A stretch of DNA of 64,000 nt from Spirochaetales bacterium (lineage in GTDB: Bacteria > Spirochaetota > Spirochaetia > DAHUYW01): contig DAHUYW010000002.1 of assembly GCA_027306915.1 (NCBI GenBank), positions 250 to 64,249 on the forward strand. The letters are read 5' to 3'. Shown one piece after another: positions 53,444 to 61,653 of this stretch. The notes beneath the pieces are model-generated. The model worked only from the letters and a program-made list of their open reading frames with translations, made no database searches and was not told the origin of the DNA. How positions within the stretch are numbered: the first letter of the stretch is position 1; every line of letters begins with the position of its first letter. Made by a program: the position numbers and the translations under genes.

Positions 53444-54508
53444 ATGAAGGAAGCGATGCTGTATGAGCATATCGGCCACCAGATGGTCCGCTGCCACCTT
53501 TGCCCCCACAACTGCGTCATCCCGGAGGGCCGTACCGGCTACTGCGGCGTTCGCAAGAACCTCGGCGGCACCCTGTATGCCCTGACCTACGGCAAGGTAG
53601 CCTCAATCGCGATCGACCCGATCGAGAAGAAGCCTCTCTACCATTTCTATCCCGGCACTCCGATCCTGTCCATCGGAACCTTCGGCTGCAACATGCGCTG
53701 CAAGCACTGCCAGAACTGGGAGATATCGCACCATGACGCCTCCGAGGACGGCGAGGGACTCTCAGAGCTCACTGCCGAGCAAACCGTCGCGCTTGCAAAG
53801 AAGAAAGGATGCGACGCGATCGCGTGGACCTACAACGAGCCCAGCATCTGGTTCGAGTTCATTCTCGAGACGGCGCGGCTTGCGCGGGCGGCGGGAGTCC
53901 TTACGGTGATGGTCACCTCGGGGATGATCAATCCTCCGGCGTTGAAAGCGCTCCTCAACTACATTGACGCCTACCGCCTGGATGTAAAGGGATTCACCGA
54001 GGCCTTCTACGAGCGGCTGACCGGAAGCCCGGTCCTTGCGAATGTCCTCGAAAACGGCATAATCGCGCACGAGGCCGGCGCGCACGTCGAGGTCATCACC
54101 AACGTCATACCGAACTGGAACGATTCCGATGAGCAGTTCGACGGGCTCTCGCGGTGGATCGTCGACAACCTCGGAGAGGACACCCCCTGGCACGTCACCG
54201 CTTACCATCCCTACAATAAGGTGCACGAGCCACCGACCCCGGCCTCAACCCTCGAGCGGGCGGCTCGGATCGGTCGGTCGAACGGGCTCGCCTATGTCTA
54301 TATCGGCAACATTGCCGGCCACAAGGGCCAGAACACGCTCTGTCCGAGCTGCGGCGCTCTCCTCATCGACCGGGTCGGCTTCGGGATCGGCGAGAACCAT
54401 ATCGTCGGCGGGAAGTGCGCGTACTGCGGCTACGCAATTACCTCGTATCGCGGACCGGACGTACCCTTCCGTCACCATACAACACCCTTCCCGCAGTACG
54501 TGCTGTGA
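53444..54508 (+). CDS. amrS: AmmeMemoRadiSam-system radical SAM enzyme (AmrS, PflA-like)
   Basis: A 354-residue radical SAM protein of the AmrS group. The cluster motif is 'CNMRCKHC' (Cys82, Cys86, Cys89). N-terminal cysteines ('RCHLCPHNC', 'GYCGVR') and a C-terminal CPSC...CAYC pair look like metal or zinc sites. The conserved 'LGEDTPWHVTAYHPYNK' and 'YNEPSIWFEF' blocks match the family. AmrS is usually linked to Memo and AMMECR1 genes, neither of which is seen here. Its chemistry is not established. It is transcribed from its own promoter. Confidence 0.92.
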   Translation: MKEAMLYEHIGHQMVRCHLCPHNCVIPEGRTGYCGVRKNLGGTLYALTYGKVASIAIDPIEKKPLYHFYPGTPILSIGTFGCNMRCKHCQNWEISHHDASEDGEGLSELTAEQTVALAKKKGCDAIAWTYNEPSIWFEFILETARLARAAGVLTVMVTSGMINPPALKALLNYIDAYRLDVKGFTEAFYERLTGSPVLANVLENGIIAHEAGAHVEVITNVIPNWNDSDEQFDGLSRWIVDNLGEDTPWHVTAYHPYNKVHEPPTPASTLERAARIGRSNGLAYVYIGNIAGHKGQNTLCPSCGALLIDRVGFGIGENHIVGGKCAYCGYAITSYRGPDVPFRHHTTPFPQYVL

Positions 54509-54651
54509 GCGTCGGCAGCGGCAATCTCGGGGCTCAGGGCCGCGAAGCTCGCCGGGACGGAGGCCGCGGCTTTGCACGGCTGGGCGGCAATCGAAGCGAG
54601 CGCTCAGGCTTCTATGGAATCGAACGGCGGAACGTATCGGAGCTCGAGCTG

Positions 54652-55578
54652 GTGATCGCCGGCGCGGGAGCCGCAGGGCTCTCCGCGGCGCTCTATGCCT
54701 CCCTCCTCCACATCAACTATCTCCTCTTCGATGCCGAGGCCGGAGGCGGGCTCATGAACCTCGCGAAACAGGTCGAGAACCTTCCGGGAGTGAGCGGGCT
54801 GCGGGGACCGGCGATCAGCGAGCGCCTCTTGAAGCAGCTCGTTGCGGCCGGCGGATCGCTTCGGGCGCACGAGGCCGTCGTCGTGATTGAGCCTCCTTCC
54901 GCCGGCGGCGGGCTTCTGACAGTGCGAACCACCCGCGGCCGCTTTCGCCCGAAGACCGTCATCATCGCAACCGGGCTCGAGCTTCTCGGCCTCGAGCAGG
55001 AGTTCGGCATCCCGGACGAGCGGCGCTTTCTCGGCAAGGGGCTCTCCTACTGCGCCGAATGCGACGGGCCGCTTTTTCGCGGAAAGCGCGTATTGGTGGC
55101 CGGCAACCCCTTCGATGCCTTCCTCCTCAAGCGCCTCGCTCGCGAGGTGCTTTACCTCGGCCCGGTGCCGGCCGAATACCGCGCTCAGGTACCCCGGCAG
55201 ATCATCGAGGCAAATGACATCCCCTATCGTGAGGGAGCCCTCACCGCGCTCGAGGGCAAGAGCCGCCTCGAGGCGGTCGTAGTCGACGGAGAGCGCATTC
55301 CGATCGACGGGCTCTTTCTCACGAAACGAAAGGCGGGTGCCGAAGTCTATGCGCGGGCAGGGGTCGATCTGGACGATCAGGGCTTCATCCGGGTCGATCG
55401 CCATCTCGCCACCAGCGTGGCCGGAATCTACGCCTGCGGGGACATCACCGGCGAGCCATGGCAGATCGCCAAGTCGATCGGCGAGGGAGCAATTGCAGCC
55501 TTGAGCGTCTTCAAATACCTTACCGGCCAGGAGATGCGGAATCTCGGCTGGGCCCTGCGCGACGAGTGGGAGCCGTAG
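54652..55578 (+). CDS. Thioredoxin-reductase-like flavoprotein lacking NADPH-binding motifs
   Basis: A flavoprotein of about 308 residues. FAD binding is clear: 'VIAGAGAAGLSAALYA' at the N-terminus and 'IYACGDITGEPWQIAKSIGE' at the C-terminus. The redox pair is 'YCAECDG' (Cys134, Cys137). The second Rossmann motif, normally GxGxxA for NADPH, is replaced by 'VAGNPFDAFLL', and the HRRxxxR motif is absent. This resembles ferredoxin-dependent or other NADPH-independent thioredoxin reductases. The start is uncertain: GTG 54652 has a GGAG site, while the frame is open further upstream. The trmL start follows directly at the stop. Confidence 0.75.
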   Translation: MIAGAGAAGLSAALYASLLHINYLLFDAEAGGGLMNLAKQVENLPGVSGLRGPAISERLLKQLVAAGGSLRAHEAVVVIEPPSAGGGLLTVRTTRGRFRPKTVIIATGLELLGLEQEFGIPDERRFLGKGLSYCAECDGPLFRGKRVLVAGNPFDAFLLKRLAREVLYLGPVPAEYRAQVPRQIIEANDIPYREGALTALEGKSRLEAVVVDGERIPIDGLFLTKRKAGAEVYARAGVDLDDQGFIRVDRHLATSVAGIYACGDITGEPWQIAKSIGEGAIAALSVFKYLTGQEMRNLGWALRDEWEP

Positions 55579-56079
55579 GTGGCGCTCAACGTCGTTCTCC
55601 ACGAACCGGAGATCCCCCAGAACACGGGGAACATTGCCCGCACCTGCGCGGCGGTCGGCGCCCGCCTGCACCTTATCCGGCCCCTCGGTTTCTCGACCGC
55701 GAGTCGCGATCTGAAACGCGCGGGGCTAGATTACTGGCACCTGGTGGAAGTCTTCTACTACGACAGCATCGACGAGTTCCTCACCCGTTTCGGCAACCAT
55801 CAGATCGTCTACGTCACCACCAAGGCTTCAACCTCCCACACGCAGATGCGCTACCGGGAGGAATGCTGCCTCGTTTTCGGGAAGGAGACCGCCGGACTTC
55901 CCGAGACGCTCCTGCGGGCAAACGCGCCCAACTGCATTCGAATCCCCATGCGCGAAGGAGCTCGCTCGCTTAACCTGGCAAACTCCGCGGCCGTCGTCGT
56001 CTACGAGGCCCTGCGCCAGCTCGGCTTTCCCGGGCTGAAGACGAGCGGGCCGCTTTTCCGCACGGAGGCGCCCGCGTGA
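55579..56079 (+). CDS. trmL: tRNA (cytidine(34)-2'-O)-methyltransferase
   Basis: A 166-residue SPOUT-family methyltransferase acting on the wobble position of leucine tRNAs. TrmL motifs: 'LNVVLHEPEIPQNTGNIART' at the start, 'LVFGKETAGLPETLL' and the SAM-knot segment 'IRIPMREGARSLNLANSAAV', including SLN. Length matches the family. The GTG start is adjacent to the preceding stop, so translation is coupled. Confidence 0.95.
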   Translation: MALNVVLHEPEIPQNTGNIARTCAAVGARLHLIRPLGFSTASRDLKRAGLDYWHLVEVFYYDSIDEFLTRFGNHQIVYVTTKASTSHTQMRYREECCLVFGKETAGLPETLLRANAPNCIRIPMREGARSLNLANSAAVVVYEALRQLGFPGLKTSGPLFRTEAPA

Positions 56080-56150
56080 GGATCGAATCTATCTCCTTGT
56101 GAGGAAAGTCGATAAACTGTAACGAGTTGAATAGTTCGTACATTAACTGG

Positions 56151-56179
56151 GCGACAATGTAAACGGAACGTGGTACCAT
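56151..56179 (+). promoter_or_regulatory. Probable promoter of the lipoprotein/LysM-like pair
   Basis: GCGACA (56151-56156), 17 bases and TACCAT (56174-56179), in an AT-richer patch before the lipoprotein gene at 56233. The boxes are weaker than others in this window. Confidence 0.45.
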
Positions 56180-56232
56180 TCATAGCGAAGACTGGGGCGT
56201 GGCCGCATCCGCCGCAGTCAAAGGACGGTAAG

Positions 56233-56934
56233 ATGAACCTCACAAGACAACTTCTCGTAATGGTTGCCGGCGCCGTCATCCTCGCCTCATGCGCTACGGC
56301 GCCAAAGCCTGCGCCAGCGAGCACTGCACCAGCTCCTGCTCCTGCACCGCAGGCCACGGCGGCGGTTCCCTCCGAGCTAACCGCAAAGCTCAATCAGGCG
56401 AAACAGATGAAGAGCGAGATCGACCAGTACGGGCTTGCCTCACAGGCCCCGGGCGCCTACCAGCAAGGCTCAGCCGCCCTCACGGCCGGTGAGCAGGCGA
56501 TGGGGACCGACAACGCAACGGCAGGGGCGAAGCTTGACGAGTCGATCGCCGACTTCAAGAAGGTGATCGACGCCGGCATGGCGCTGCTCAAGGCAAGGGA
56601 GCAACAGGTCGCAACCGCAAAATCGGCCGCTCTGGCGGCCAAGGCTGACCGCGCTGTGCCCGATCAATACAGCAAGGCCCAGAGCCTCGAGCAACAAGCG
56701 GCTCAGAAGCAGAGCGCAGGCGACTACGCCGCAGCGTACGGCCTGCTCGGCCAGGCAATCGACGCCTACAACCAGGCAACAAGCATGGCAAACGAGCAGC
56801 GGGCAGAGGCGGCTCAAGCGCTCAAGGATGCGAGCAGCCAGATCGACCAGACCAAGAGCAAGATCGAGACGCTCCAGCAGGGGCTCAAAGCCGATGAGGC
56901 CCAGACAGGGGCCGCGGCCGGAGGAGGGCAGTAA
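56233..56934 (+). CDS. Coiled-coil lipoprotein of unknown function
   Basis: A 233-residue lipoprotein: lipobox 'ILASCAT', then an Ala/Pro linker ('APASTAPAPAPAPQATAA'). The remainder is Ala/Gln-rich and helical, with repeats such as 'AGAKLDESIADFKKVIDAGM' and 'AAAYGLLGQAIDAYNQATSM', ending 'GGGQ'. The composition suggests extended coiled coils or TPR-like helices facing the periplasm. The ATG at 56233 (AAGGA upstream) begins the signal sequence; the earlier start at 56170 is rejected. It is followed in three bases by a LysM-like gene and likely works with it. Confidence 0.8.
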   Translation: MNLTRQLLVMVAGAVILASCATAPKPAPASTAPAPAPAPQATAAVPSELTAKLNQAKQMKSEIDQYGLASQAPGAYQQGSAALTAGEQAMGTDNATAGAKLDESIADFKKVIDAGMALLKAREQQVATAKSAALAAKADRAVPDQYSKAQSLEQQAAQKQSAGDYAAAYGLLGQAIDAYNQATSMANEQRAEAAQALKDASSQIDQTKSKIETLQQGLKADEAQTGAAAGGGQ

Positions 56935-56937
56935 GCT

Positions 56938-57606
56938 ATGAGACGGATAATGATTGGAGTGTGCGTGCTCCTGGCCTTCGCGGCCGGAACGGTCGCTGCC
57001 CAAAACCTGCTGGATAACGACGCCTACCGCAAGTCGATCGACCTCCAGCAACAGGCTCAAGCCGCGTTTGACAACGGGAACTATGCGCAGTCGACGCAGC
57101 TCTCGCAGGAAGCGAAAAGCTACGCGCAGCAGGCCCTCACGATCGCCCAAGAGCAGGCGCTCGCATACAGGGCGACAAACTGGCTCGACCTCGCGAAGGT
57201 TCGGATTCAATATGCGAGCGGGATGAATGTCCCGACCCGCTACCCGGATGTTTGGAAGAGCGCGCAGGCGCACTACGCAACCGCCCAGAGCACCTATGCG
57301 GCGAAGCAGTACGAGCCGAGCATTGCGGCCTCCCAGGCCGTTGTCGCGGCTCTGCACGGGATCGTCGCCGGGACGACCCTTCCGAAGTACTACGTTGTCC
57401 GTCTGATTCCGCAGCGGCGAGACTGTTTCTGGCGCATCGCGGAATATCCCTTTGTCTACGGCGATCCCTTGAAGTGGCCCCTTCTCTACCAGGCCAACAA
57501 GGAGAAGCTCCAGGATCCAAACAATCCCAACCTCATCCAGCCGGGGATGGTCTTCGTGATTCCCTCCCTGAAAGGCGAGGTTCGCGAGGGAACCTGGAAG
57601 CCATAA
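56938..57606 (+). CDS. Secreted protein with C-terminal LysM-like domain
   Basis: A 222-residue exported protein: signal peptide (cleavage near VAA-Q), an Ala/Gln-rich helical middle similar in style to the preceding lipoprotein, and a C-terminal domain ('FWRIAEYPFVYGDPLKWPLL', 'YQANKEKLQDPNNPNLIQPG', 'MVFVIP') that fits the extended LysM form with 'W..IA...YGD...WP.LY.AN'. Peptidoglycan binding is likely. The pair with the coiled-coil lipoprotein recalls treponemal membrane-antigen genes, a comparison from memory that was not tested. A strong terminator follows. Confidence 0.85.
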   Translation: MRRIMIGVCVLLAFAAGTVAAQNLLDNDAYRKSIDLQQQAQAAFDNGNYAQSTQLSQEAKSYAQQALTIAQEQALAYRATNWLDLAKVRIQYASGMNVPTRYPDVWKSAQAHYATAQSTYAAKQYEPSIAASQAVVAALHGIVAGTTLPKYYVVRLIPQRRDCFWRIAEYPFVYGDPLKWPLLYQANKEKLQDPNNPNLIQPGMVFVIPSLKGEVREGTWKP

Positions 57607-57631
57607 CGCAAAGACCGATGAGATCTTCAGC

Positions 57632-57663
57632 AGGGCTGCCCTCGCGGGCAGCCCTCTTTTTTT
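57632..57663 (+). terminator. Rho-independent terminator after the LysM-like gene
   Basis: AGGGCTGCC (57632-57640) and GGCAGCCCT (57647-57655) form a perfect nine-base-pair stem with a six-base loop, followed by a run of T (57657-57663). Confidence 0.93.
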
Positions 57664-57693
57664 CTACGCGGCGCCGGAGCGTGGCGGCTGTCG

Positions 57694-57720
57694 TTGACAC
57701 GACTCCCGCTGCCGTAGTAT
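57694..57720 (+). promoter_or_regulatory. Probable promoter of the CoADR fusion gene
   Basis: TTGACA (57694-57699) and TAGTAT (57715-57720), with a short 15-base spacer. The leader is about 100 bases. A second, weaker TATACA-like box lies at about 57729. The short spacer may mean that the promoter needs an activator. Confidence 0.4.
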
Positions 57721-57828
57721 CTTGTTCCTATACAATCAAGACGTAATCTGACTCCATCCGAAAAAGTCCCTGCCAAGAGCAGACTGAAAAGCCAAAGATA
57801 CCTTTTCACTACATACCGGAGGCCTATC

Positions 57829-60384
57829 ATGAAGTGTCTCATAGTGGGCGGAGTGGCGGGTGGAGCCACCGTTGCCGCCCGGCTGCGGCGCGACGACGAG
57901 AAAGCGGAGATCATTCTTCTGGAACGCGGTGACTACATTTCGTACGCAAACTGCGGGCTTCCCTACTACCTGGGGGGAACCATCAAGGAGCGCGATCGCC
58001 TGTTCGTTCAAACACCCGAGGGGTTCGCAAAGAACTTCCGTATCGACGTGCGCACCGGAAACGAGGCAATCGCAATCGATCGGGCCAGCCACGAGCTCGT
58101 AATCAAGAATCTGCGCGACGGCACGGAATACCGGGAGGGCTACGACAAGCTCGTGCTCTCCCCGGGAGCCGAACCGATCCGGCCGGCGATACCCGGTATC
58201 GACCTCACGGGGATCTTTACCCTGCGGGATGTCGCGGGCACCGACGCCATCCAGGAGTTCATTTCGAGAGAGAACCCTCGGCGAGCGCTTATCGTAGGAG
58301 CGGGCTTCATCGGTCTTGAGATGGCGGAGAACCTGCACCGGCGCGGGATCTTCGTCACCATCGTCGAAGCCACAAATCAGGTGATGAACATCCTCGACTA
58401 CGAGATGGCGGCCGCAGTCCATCAGCATCTGAAGGTGAAGGGTGTAGAGTTCTATCTCCAGGACGCCGTCTCCTCATTCAGTCGATCGGAAGGGAGGCTC
58501 ATTGCGGCCCTCTCGAGCGGGCGGCGGCTCACGTCGGACCTCGTCATCCTCTCGATCGGCGTGCGACCCGACAATCGCCTCGCGGCTAAGGCTGGGCTTT
58601 CGGTCGGAAAGGGCGGCGGGATTCATGTCGACCCGTCTCTGCGCACCGACGATCCGGACATCTACGCCTTGGGGGATGCCATCGAGTTTCGCAGCCCGAT
58701 CATCGGGAAGCCGGCTCTCACCCCGCTGGCGGGTCCTGCCAACAAGCAGGGGCGAATCGTCGCCGACAACATCGCCTTCGGCGACAAGCGCACCTATCGG
58801 GGCTCCATCGGCACAGGTATCGCGAAGGTCTTCGATCTCACAGTCGCCTCGACGGGGGCGTCGGAAAAGCTCCTCGAGCGCGAGGGCATGCCTTTCCTCT
58901 CGGCGATAACGCACTCGTCGTCCCACGCCGGCTACTACCCGAACGCCATCCCCTTGAGCATCAAGATTCTCTTTTCCCCCTCTGACGGTAGGCTCCTTGG
59001 GGCACAGATAGTCGGCTATGAAGGGGTGGACAAGCGCATCGACCTCTTCGCCTCGGTGCTTGGGCGCGGCGGAACGATCCAGGATCTCCAGGAGATCGAG
59101 CACGCCTACGCCCCGCCCTACTCCTCCGCGAAGGACCCGGTGAACATCTCGGGCTTTGTCGCGGAGAATATCCTCACCGGACGGAGCGCCACCGTAAGCT
59201 GGAAAGAGCTCCTCCAGCGGGAGCAACGGGAGATCTTCCTCCTCGATGTGCGAACGCCGGAGGAATATTCCATCGAGACGATCGAGGGCGCAGTCAACAT
59301 CCCTCTTGCCGAGCTGCGTGAGCGGCTCTCGGAGCTTCCTCACGACAAGGAGATCGTCGTCTTTTGCGGAGTCGGCCAACGCGCCTACAATGCCGAGCGC
59401 ATCCTCAGGCAGAGCGGCTTCGAAAGGGTGCACAATCTCTCCGGCGGAATCAAGACCTATCTCCTCGCCACCCAGAAGCAGAGCAACGAGGACATCTACG
59501 AGCGGGACTTCATCGGCAAGGATGACATGATCTACCAGGTCGACCCCTTTGCGCCCAAACCTTCCGACCGCCGAGGAAACGGTGCGGCGGCCGATGCCTT
59601 CGCGGCGGGAAACGGGGGTGGCGCTTCCGCCGGCGGAGCCGAGCGGCCCTTCGGAGTGCGGACGCTCGCGGTGGACGCAAGCGGCCTGCAGTGCCCGGGC
59701 CCCATCATCCGCCTCGCACAGGAGATAAAGAAGATCGGCTCGGGCGAGCGCATCATAGAGACCGCAACCGACCCGGGCTTCAGCCGCGACGTGGAGTCGT
59801 GGGCGCGCATGACCGGCAATCGGCTCCTTGAACTCAAGGAGGATGCCGGGCGCATTACCGCCGTCATCGAAAAAGGCGAGCCCAAGAGTGAGGCGGCGGT
59901 CGTCCACCACAACGGCAACGCGGCGACCATCGTCGTTTTCAGCGACAGCCTCGACAAGGCCCTCGCTTCATTCGTCATCGCGAATGGAGCGGCCTCGGCG
60001 GGCAAGAGCGTGACGATGTTCTTCACGTTCTGGGGTGTGTCCGTCCTCAAGAAGCCGCAGAAGCCGAAGGTTCGAAAGGACGTCATCGGCCGGATGTTCG
60101 GGATGATGCTCCCCCGAAGCGCGCAGGCCTTGAAGCTTTCGAGGCTCAACATGGCCGGTATCGGCTCCGTGATGATGCGCTCCCGCATGAAGGCGAAAAG
60201 GGTTGACTCCCTGGAATCGATGATTGAGTCTGCGAAGCAGGCCGGTATTCGTCTGATCGGATGCCAGATGTCGATGGACCTGATGGGAGTGGCTCGTGAG
60301 GAGCTTTACGATGGGGTGGAGATCGGAGGGGTGGCGACCTACCTCGAGGCTGCCGGCGGAGCCCAGGCGAACCTATTCATCTGA
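57829..60384 (+). CDS. CoA-disulfide-reductase-type flavoprotein fused to rhodanese, TusA and DsrE-like domains
   Basis: An 851-residue, four-domain sulfur-handling enzyme. Domain 1 (1-450) is an FAD/NAD(P)H disulfide oxidoreductase with redox Cys42 ('YANCGLPYY'), 'GAGFIGLEMAENL' and 'ALGDAIEFRS'. Domain 2 (455-550) is a rhodanese with active-site Cys513 ('VVFCGVGQRAY'). A Gly/Ala linker (574-607) leads to TusA with Cys622 in 'LQCPGPI' (610-685). The last domain (695-851) is DsrE-like with Cys812 ('IGCQMSMDLMG'). All four sulfur-carrying cysteines are intact, suggesting persulfide transfer from polysulfide or CoA-persulfide along one chain. GGAGG precedes the ATG. Confidence 0.93.
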   Translation: MKCLIVGGVAGGATVAARLRRDDEKAEIILLERGDYISYANCGLPYYLGGTIKERDRLFVQTPEGFAKNFRIDVRTGNEAIAIDRASHELVIKNLRDGTEYREGYDKLVLSPGAEPIRPAIPGIDLTGIFTLRDVAGTDAIQEFISRENPRRALIVGAGFIGLEMAENLHRRGIFVTIVEATNQVMNILDYEMAAAVHQHLKVKGVEFYLQDAVSSFSRSEGRLIAALSSGRRLTSDLVILSIGVRPDNRLAAKAGLSVGKGGGIHVDPSLRTDDPDIYALGDAIEFRSPIIGKPALTPLAGPANKQGRIVADNIAFGDKRTYRGSIGTGIAKVFDLTVASTGASEKLLEREGMPFLSAITHSSSHAGYYPNAIPLSIKILFSPSDGRLLGAQIVGYEGVDKRIDLFASVLGRGGTIQDLQEIEHAYAPPYSSAKDPVNISGFVAENILTGRSATVSWKELLQREQREIFLLDVRTPEEYSIETIEGAVNIPLAELRERLSELPHDKEIVVFCGVGQRAYNAERILRQSGFERVHNLSGGIKTYLLATQKQSNEDIYERDFIGKDDMIYQVDPFAPKPSDRRGNGAAADAFAAGNGGGASAGGAERPFGVRTLAVDASGLQCPGPIIRLAQEIKKIGSGERIIETATDPGFSRDVESWARMTGNRLLELKEDAGRITAVIEKGEPKSEAAVVHHNGNAATIVVFSDSLDKALASFVIANGAASAGKSVTMFFTFWGVSVLKKPQKPKVRKDVIGRMFGMMLPRSAQALKLSRLNMAGIGSVMMRSRMKAKRVDSLESMIESAKQAGIRLIGCQMSMDLMGVAREELYDGVEIGGVATYLEAAGGAQANLFI

Positions 60385-60396
60385 GCCTTCGAAGAA

Positions 60397-60444
60397 CAAC
60401 CGTGCCGGTAGCGGCGCCCGCAGGCTGAGCGCTACCGGCGGTTG
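60397..60444. terminator. Inverted repeat between convergent genes (possible bidirectional terminator)
   Basis: GCCGGTAGCG (60404-60413) and CGCTACCGGC (60430-60439) pair perfectly, with outer arms CAACC/GGTTG extending the stem after a small bulge. The loop is 16 bases. There is no T run, so termination is only suggested by its position between two convergent genes. Confidence 0.45.
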
Positions 60445-60476
60445 TCGTGGGCCCCTCGGGTAGCCGACGGAAAATC

Positions 60477-60686
60477 CTATGCGCTCTTCGCCCGCTTGGT
60501 CGAGACTCTGAGGAGCGCATAGAGGGGGCAAAAGCCCACAATCGAAGTGGCAAGGAAGACGACGGCCACGATGCCGAGAACGATCGCCCACGCGCCGGTG
60601 AGAACTCCGGTAAAATAGCCTATGGCGACCAGGGCCGCGATCACAACGCGTACGATCCGGTCAGCAACAGCCATATTGGTTTTCAT
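60477..60686 (-). CDS. DUF2892 (YgaP-like) small inner-membrane protein
   Basis: A 69-residue protein with two membrane helices. It matches the DUF2892/YgaP transmembrane family: 'MKTNMAVADRIVRVVIAALV', 'TGVLTGAWAIVLGIVAVVFL' and 'ATSIVGFCPLYALLRVST' with the conserved GFCPLY cysteine. Such proteins are commonly associated with rhodanese and sulfur-transfer genes, as here beside the rhodanese fusion. The ATG at 60686 is supported by GGAGG at 60692-60696; an earlier in-frame ATG overlaps that site. A palindromic AT-rich site upstream may regulate it. Confidence 0.9.
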   Translation of the reverse strand: MKTNMAVADRIVRVVIAALVAIGYFTGVLTGAWAIVLGIVAVVFLATSIVGFCPLYALLRVSTKRAKSA

Positions 60687-60698
60687 AAGGACCTCCAT

Positions 60699-60718
60699 AT
60701 ATATAATTTACTATATAT
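60699..60718. promoter_or_regulatory. AT-rich inverted repeat before the DUF2892 gene (operator/promoter)
   Basis: ATATATA (60699-60705) and TATATAT (60712-60718) flank six bases. The repeat lies directly upstream of the ribosome site of the DUF2892 gene and overlaps possible -10 boxes. It fits an operator of the ArsR/SmtB or CsoR style. No regulator gene is next to it. Confidence 0.45.
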
Positions 60719-60855
60719 TAGCTCGTTAGTCAATACCTTTCGCCGGCTCTCTGAAAGGAGAACACCCTCCGCGTCCGAAATCGCCCTTGCTCTGGCGCTT
60801 GCTCGCCATCCTCGGTAGAATGCGAGGAATCTGAACGAAGGCGTGGAGGTGCACC

Positions 60856-61644
60856 GTGAGGATCGGAATCCTCGGCTTTGGCAACATGGGGGAGGCGCTC
60901 GCCGCAGGGCTTCGGAAGCAACAACCCGAAAGCGAGCTCGCAGTTTACGAGAAGGTCGAGGCTCAATCGCGCCTCGCCGCAGAAAGGTATGGAGCGAAGG
61001 TCTGTGCGACCCCTGCTGAGATCGCTGCAGCCTCCGAGATACTCATCGTGGCCGTGAAGCCCCAGAATACCGATGAGCTTCTCGCCAGCCTCCGGTCGGT
61101 CAGCCGGGGGGCGCGCATCATCTCCATCGTGGCCGGGAAGCGCCTTGCCTATTTTCAGGAGCGGCTGGGGACCGACCAGGTGGTGCGTTTCATGCCGAAC
61201 CTTGCCGCCCGCGAAGGGAAGGCCGCTGTCGGGGTGAGCTACGCTCCGGCCGTGCGAGCCGACTTCCGCTCTCAGGCGCTCCGGATTGCCGAGGCCATCG
61301 GCATTGCGGTGGAGGTGAGTGAAGAGCTGCTTGCCGCCATCACCGGGATCTCGGGCTCCGGTCTCGCCTACGTCTTCGCCTTTGTGCACGCGATGGCGCT
61401 CGGGGGGGTGCAGGCGGGCCTAAGCTATCCGACCGCCCTTGAGGTCTCCCTGGAGGTTGCGGAGGGTGCGGTCGCCCTCCTCAAGAGAAGCGGCGAGCAT
61501 CCCATCGGCCTCCTCTCCAAGGTCACCTCGCCGGCCGGAACCACTATCGCGGGAGTGCGAGCACTCGAGGAGGGCGGCTTCACGGCGGCTGTCATCGACG
61601 CCGTCGTCCGGGCTTCGCAGCGAGCGCGCGAGCTTGAGTCCTAG
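60856..61644 (+). CDS. proC: Pyrroline-5-carboxylate reductase
   Basis: A 262-residue enzyme making the last step of proline synthesis with NAD(P)H. The N-terminal Rossmann motif is 'RIGILGFGNMGEALAAGLRK', with 'VAVKPQN' at ~70 and 'VRFMPNLAAREGKAAVGVSY' following. The P5C signature is 'ITGISGSGLAYVFAFVHAMA' and 'LLSKVTSPAGTTIAGVRALE'. The GTG start has a GGAGGTG site seven bases upstream. It is followed in nine bases by serS. Confidence 0.96.
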   Translation: MRIGILGFGNMGEALAAGLRKQQPESELAVYEKVEAQSRLAAERYGAKVCATPAEIAAASEILIVAVKPQNTDELLASLRSVSRGARIISIVAGKRLAYFQERLGTDQVVRFMPNLAAREGKAAVGVSYAPAVRADFRSQALRIAEAIGIAVEVSEELLAAITGISGSGLAYVFAFVHAMALGGVQAGLSYPTALEVSLEVAEGAVALLKRSGEHPIGLLSKVTSPAGTTIAGVRALEEGGFTAAVIDAVVRASQRARELES

Positions 61645-61653
61645 GAGAGGCGA

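Noticed and set aside
54604..55671. 355-codon minus-strand frame over the flavoprotein gene
   Set aside because: Antisense shadow. The plus strand carries clear FAD motifs and the CAEC pair.
58474..59910. 478-codon minus-strand frame over the CoADR fusion
   Set aside because: Antisense shadow without recognisable domains. The plus-strand protein has four intact domains.
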